Shown here: piece after piece, positions 5,990-8,561 of the stretch
Layout of the letters: the number at the start of each line of letters is the position of its first letter
Numbering within the stretch: the stretch's first letter is position 1
Translations under genes and position numbers: made by a program
DNA from: an uncultured Porphyromonas sp.
Lineage (GTDB): Bacteria > Bacteroidota > Bacteroidia > Bacteroidales > Porphyromonadaceae
Length of the DNA stretch: 8,561 nucleotides
Assembly (NCBI RefSeq): GCF_902489635.1
Contig: NZ_CABUAN010000057.1
Location: 1-8,561 of the forward strand
Direction: 5' to 3'
The notes under the pieces: generated by a model
The model's database searches: none
What the model was told of the DNA's origin: nothing
Seen by the model: only the letters and a program-made list of their open reading frames with translations

Positions 5990-7815
5990 TAGAGAAAATA
6001 GATAAGTACCTCTTCCTAGTCTATCACCAAGACTACGACAGCTTCCTCCTCAAGCTACGCGACCTAGGGGTCGTGCATATTAAGGAGAACAAGCCGACCA
6101 GTGAGAGCGAACAGATCAAAGAGATCGTTGTGTCGCGTCGTCATCTGTCAGACCTCATCCGCACACTCTCTCGCAAGCGCTCTGAGGAGCAGCCCATCGG
6201 CGCTCCCCGTAAGCCCGCTAGCACAGAGGAGGGCGAGGCACTCCTACAGCAGATCGAGACTCTCCTAGAGGATCGCCGCCAGATAGCCTCTCAGATCGAG
6301 AGCCAGCAGCGAGAGAATGACTACTGGGAGCCGTGGGGCGAATATGACGTCCAGCAGCTAGAGCGACTCCAGCAAGCGGGTTATCCCGTCCGCTTCTACA
6401 TCATCCCCACAGCTCAGTACCAAGAGCACTGGGAGGAGGAGCACAACGCCATCATCATCGACACCCGACGCTCGCATCACTACTTCATCACCGTCGGTGA
6501 CAAGAGCACCGAGCGCATCGAGGCGGAGCAGATCAAAGCTCCGACCCACACCGCCAGCGAACTGGCCGAGCGACTAGCCTCTTTCGAGCAGCGTGCCGAG
6601 CAGATTGAGACGGAGATCCAGCAGTTTATCGATCAGCACCTAGAGGACTTGCAGGGTTACGACCTCCTCCTCCAGGACAAGTATCAGATGAGCAACGCCT
6701 TCCTACAGGCAACGGGCGAGGCGGATGACAAGGTCATGCTCCTCGAGGGGTGGATACCGAACAAGATCGTCCCCGAGGTGCGACAAGAGCTAGATCAGCT
6801 ACCCTGTTACTATGCTGAGCAGGAGATACTCGATGAGGACAAGATCCCCATCAAGCTCCAGAACAACCGCTTCAGTCGACTCTTCGAGCCGATCACGCGG
6901 ATGTACTCACTGCCGAACTACTCGGAGCTTGACTCGACGCCACTCTTTGCGCCCTTCTTCATGCTCTTCTTCAGCTTATGCTTTGGAGATGCAGGCTATG
7001 GACTCGTCATCTTCCTTTTGGCGACCATCTTCAAGCGCAAGGTCAAGGGGCAATCGACTAAAGACATTTGCTCTCTAGCGCAGTGGCTCGGAGGCACCAC
7101 CGTCGTGGTCGGTTCGCTACTCGGCACCGTCTTCGGTATGGTCATGCCATGGGCCAATGATGGCTCCGTACTAGGCAGCGTCCGCAACGACTACTTCCTC
7201 AATCAGGACAACCTCATGCTCCTCTCAGTCGTGCTGGGTATCATTCAGATCCTCTTTGCTAAGACCGTGGCAGCCGTCAAGATACAGAAGCAGCGAGGAC
7301 TCAAGTATGCACTCTCTTCGTACGCCTGGGTCATCGTCATCTTTGCCCTCATCATGGCTGTGGCACTGCCGATGGCTGCGACAGGGATACCGAGCTACGT
7401 CACCAACATATTCTACGGACTGGCGATAGCTGCAGGACTCGTTGTGGTCTTCTACAACAGCCCAGGCAAAAACATCTTCCTCAACATCGGCTCCTCACTC
7501 TGGGCAAGCTACAACACCGCCTCGGGACTACTCGGAGACACGCTCTCCTACATCCGTCTCTTTGCGATCGGTCTGACGAGTGGTGTGCTGGGTGGGGTCT
7601 TCAACAACCTAGCGGTCTCTATGTCTGAGGGCCTGCCCGTCGGACTCAATTGGCTCGTGATGGTCTTCATCCTACTCTTCGGACACGGACTCAACTTCGG
7701 ACTAGCTATCATCAGCTCGCTCGTACACCCGCTGCGTCTCACCTTTGTGGAGTACTATAAGAACAGCGAGTTCGAGGGTGGCGGTAAGCCCTACACCCCC
7801 TTTAAGGTCAACTAA
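5986..7815 (+). CDS. atpI: V/A-type ATPase membrane subunit I (a-type)
   Basis: A 609-residue stator subunit that forms the two ion half-channels beside the K ring. Residues 1 to about 315 are soluble, with charged helical stretches (about 70-110 and 185-225) that bind the peripheral stalk. Residues from about 320 on hold seven or eight membrane helices, beginning at FAPFFMLFFSLCFGDAGYG (321-339). The essential arginine is Arg524 in GDTLSYIRLFAIGL. A second conserved arginine, Arg584, lies in VHPLRLTFVEYY after FGHGLNFGLA. The tail FEGGGKPYTPFKVN is typical of the family. Length is normal. The start overlaps the D stop by 4 bases (ATGA), which suggests translational coupling. D and I are therefore made together, although one is a rotor and the other a stator. 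Confidence 0.96.
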   Translation: MIEKIDKYLFLVYHQDYDSFLLKLRDLGVVHIKENKPTSESEQIKEIVVSRRHLSDLIRTLSRKRSEEQPIGAPRKPASTEEGEALLQQIETLLEDRRQIASQIESQQRENDYWEPWGEYDVQQLERLQQAGYPVRFYIIPTAQYQEHWEEEHNAIIIDTRRSHHYFITVGDKSTERIEAEQIKAPTHTASELAERLASFEQRAEQIETEIQQFIDQHLEDLQGYDLLLQDKYQMSNAFLQATGEADDKVMLLEGWIPNKIVPEVRQELDQLPCYYAEQEILDEDKIPIKLQNNRFSRLFEPITRMYSLPNYSELDSTPLFAPFFMLFFSLCFGDAGYGLVIFLLATIFKRKVKGQSTKDICSLAQWLGGTTVVVGSLLGTVFGMVMPWANDGSVLGSVRNDYFLNQDNLMLLSVVLGIIQILFAKTVAAVKIQKQRGLKYALSSYAWVIVIFALIMAVALPMAATGIPSYVTNIFYGLAIAAGLVVVFYNSPGKNIFLNIGSSLWASYNTASGLLGDTLSYIRLFAIGLTSGVLGGVFNNLAVSMSEGLPVGLNWLVMVFILLFGHGLNFGLAIISSLVHPLRLTFVEYYKNSEFEGGGKPYTPFKVN

Positions 7816-7852
7816 ACAAGCAATAATCAAATCAATAACAGATATACATAAC
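7816..7852 (+). promoter_or_regulatory. A-rich, G-poor leader before subunit K
   Basis: The 37 bases between I and K are almost free of G (two in 37), A-rich and without a hairpin. There is no Shine-Dalgarno sequence. In Bacteroidota such unstructured A-rich leaders favour strong translation. This would suit K, which is needed in many copies per enzyme. This is inference from composition. Confidence 0.35.
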
Positions 7853-8332
7853 ATGAACGAACTAATTGCATACGGAGGCGTAGCCCTCATGGTCATCCTA
7901 ACGGGTATCGGCTCCTCTATCGGAGTTACCATCGCAGGTAATGCGACCATCGGATCTATGAAAAAGAACCCCGATGCCCTCGGTCAGTACATCGGTCTCT
8001 CCGCTCTACCCTCTTCGCAGGGTCTGTACGGCTTCGTCGGCTTCTTTATGGCCAACACCCTCATCAAGGATCTCCTCACCGCTGGCGCACTCGGTGCCGG
8101 TGCTGCGTGGGCTATCTTCGCTGCTGGGCTCAGCCTAGGTATAGTTGGTCTCTACTCAGCTATCCGTCAGTCTCAGGTCTGCGCCAATGGTATCAAGGGT
8201 ATCGGTGCTGGCAACAACCTCTTCGGAGCAACGATGGTCATGGCCGTCTTCCCTGAGCTGTACGCCATCCTAGCCCTACTCGTATCGATCCTAACCTTTG
8301 GAGTCGTCAGAGGTCTATTCCTCGCCGCATAG
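7853..8332 (+). CDS. atpK: V/A-type ATPase subunit K (proteolipid, rotor ring)
   Basis: A 159-residue membrane proteolipid with four predicted helices in two fused hairpins (about 5-30, 46-70, 80-108, 124-157), as in Enterococcus hirae NtpK. The ATG at 7853 is chosen because the protein then starts directly at the first helix (MNELIAYGGVALM). The frame stays open upstream to a GTG at 7745, but that would add 36 polar residues overlapping subunit I. Hairpin 2 has the single ion-binding acid, Glu135 (FPELYAIL); hairpin 1 has Gln56 instead (LPSSQGLYGFV). Leu52, Ser55, Gln56, Gln106 and Glu135 align with the NtpK Na+ ligands Leu61, Thr64, Gln65, Gln110 and Glu139. I infer Na+ binding. It is the last gene of the operon. 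Confidence 0.95.
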   Translation: MNELIAYGGVALMVILTGIGSSIGVTIAGNATIGSMKKNPDALGQYIGLSALPSSQGLYGFVGFFMANTLIKDLLTAGALGAGAAWAIFAAGLSLGIVGLYSAIRQSQVCANGIKGIGAGNNLFGATMVMAVFPELYAILALLVSILTFGVVRGLFLAA

Positions 8333-8413
8333 AGGCACCCCGTCAGAGTCCCCGTTGCTTTAGCGACATACTCTACAGATATGGGCTACTAGATAGCCTC
8401 GACAAACTATCGG

Positions 8414-8460
8414 ACAAGTCCTCGGCAGAGATTGCTCTGTCGGGGACTTGTTTTGTTTGG
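8414..8460 (+). terminator. Strong intrinsic terminator of the operon
   Basis: ACAAGTCC...GGCAGAG (8414-8430) pairs with CTCTGTCGGGGACTTGT (8435-8451) over 17 positions, including two G-U pairs, around the loop ATTG. The run TTTTGTTT follows. It lies 82 bases after the subunit K stop, with no gene between, and fits the end of the operon. A weak 5-base stem, GGCTA/TAGCC (8384-8398), lies just before it. Confidence 0.85.
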
Positions 8461-8499
8461 TCTCTCCTCCCCCTTATTGAGTCTGTTGCAAAAGTCAAC

Positions 8500-8535
8500 A
8501 GTCAGGACAATCTTGCTTGCAAGATTGTCCTGACT
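8500..8535. repeat. Perfect 36-base palindrome (17-base arms)
   Basis: The arm at 8500-8516 is the exact reverse complement of 8519-8535, with TT between. Just outside, TGCAAAAGTCA (8487-8497) can also pair with TGACTTTGCA (8531-8540), so two competing folds are possible. No good T run follows on the + strand. It may be a terminator for a convergent gene beyond the window, an intergenic repeat, or part of a mobile element end. Confidence 0.75.
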
Positions 8536-8561
8536 TTGCAGAAAGGATGAAGCGCAAGGCG

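Noticed and set aside
7745..7852. N-terminal extension of subunit K from a GTG at 7745
   Set aside because: It would add 36 polar residues overlapping the end of subunit I. Family members start at the first membrane helix, which matches the ATG at 7853.
8547..8561. Start of a possible downstream gene (ATG AAG CGC AAG GCG)
   Set aside because: Only five codons are visible, too little to call a gene. It is mentioned only as part of the right-edge finding.

Overview
The window carries a complete-looking operon for a bacterial V/A-type (rotary, vacuolar-like) ATPase on the + strand. The likely host is a member of the Bacteroidota, and I would guess Porphyromonas. Three things point that way: the gene order E, DUF2764-type protein, A, B, D, I, K is the one I associate with Bacteroidota; the best promoter candidate fits the Bacteroidota form (TAnnTTTG with a GTTG about 20 bases upstream); and most starts lack a Shine-Dalgarno sequence and instead have A-rich leaders. 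The genus guess rests on gene order and general sequence character only.

Layout. Positions 1-557 hold no convincing gene. The first ~135 bases are an AT-rich cluster of palindromic repeats built on CCACGTGG. Next come a doubtful 32-codon ORF containing two small dyads (259-357), a promoter candidate (444-475) and a leader with a weak hairpin. Positions 558-8332 hold seven genes, all on the + strand: peripheral-stalk subunit E, a DUF2764-type protein, catalytic subunit A, regulatory subunit B, central-rotor subunit D, membrane subunit I and the proteolipid K. Spacing ranges from a 4-base overlap (D/I) to 80 bases (E/DUF2764). A strong hairpin followed by a T-rich run ends the operon (8414-8460). 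A second, longer perfect palindrome follows at 8500-8535.

How the genes work together. A and B form the hexameric ATPase head, and A has the Walker A, Walker B and catalytic glutamate motifs. D is the rotor shaft inside it. E forms the peripheral stalk. I and K form the membrane ion channel and rotor ring. K is a fused double hairpin with a single acidic ion-binding residue, and it retains residues equivalent to the Na+ ligands known from Enterococcus hirae NtpK. I infer a Na+-coupled machine, more probably a pump than a synthase.

The most interesting points are these. No recognisable subunit C, F or G/H gene is present. The DUF2764-type protein lies where C normally sits and its C-terminal half has AC39/subunit C-like patterns, so it may be a highly diverged subunit C. 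The repeat cluster at the left edge and the palindrome with a possible insertion-sequence-like end at the right edge also deserve a look.
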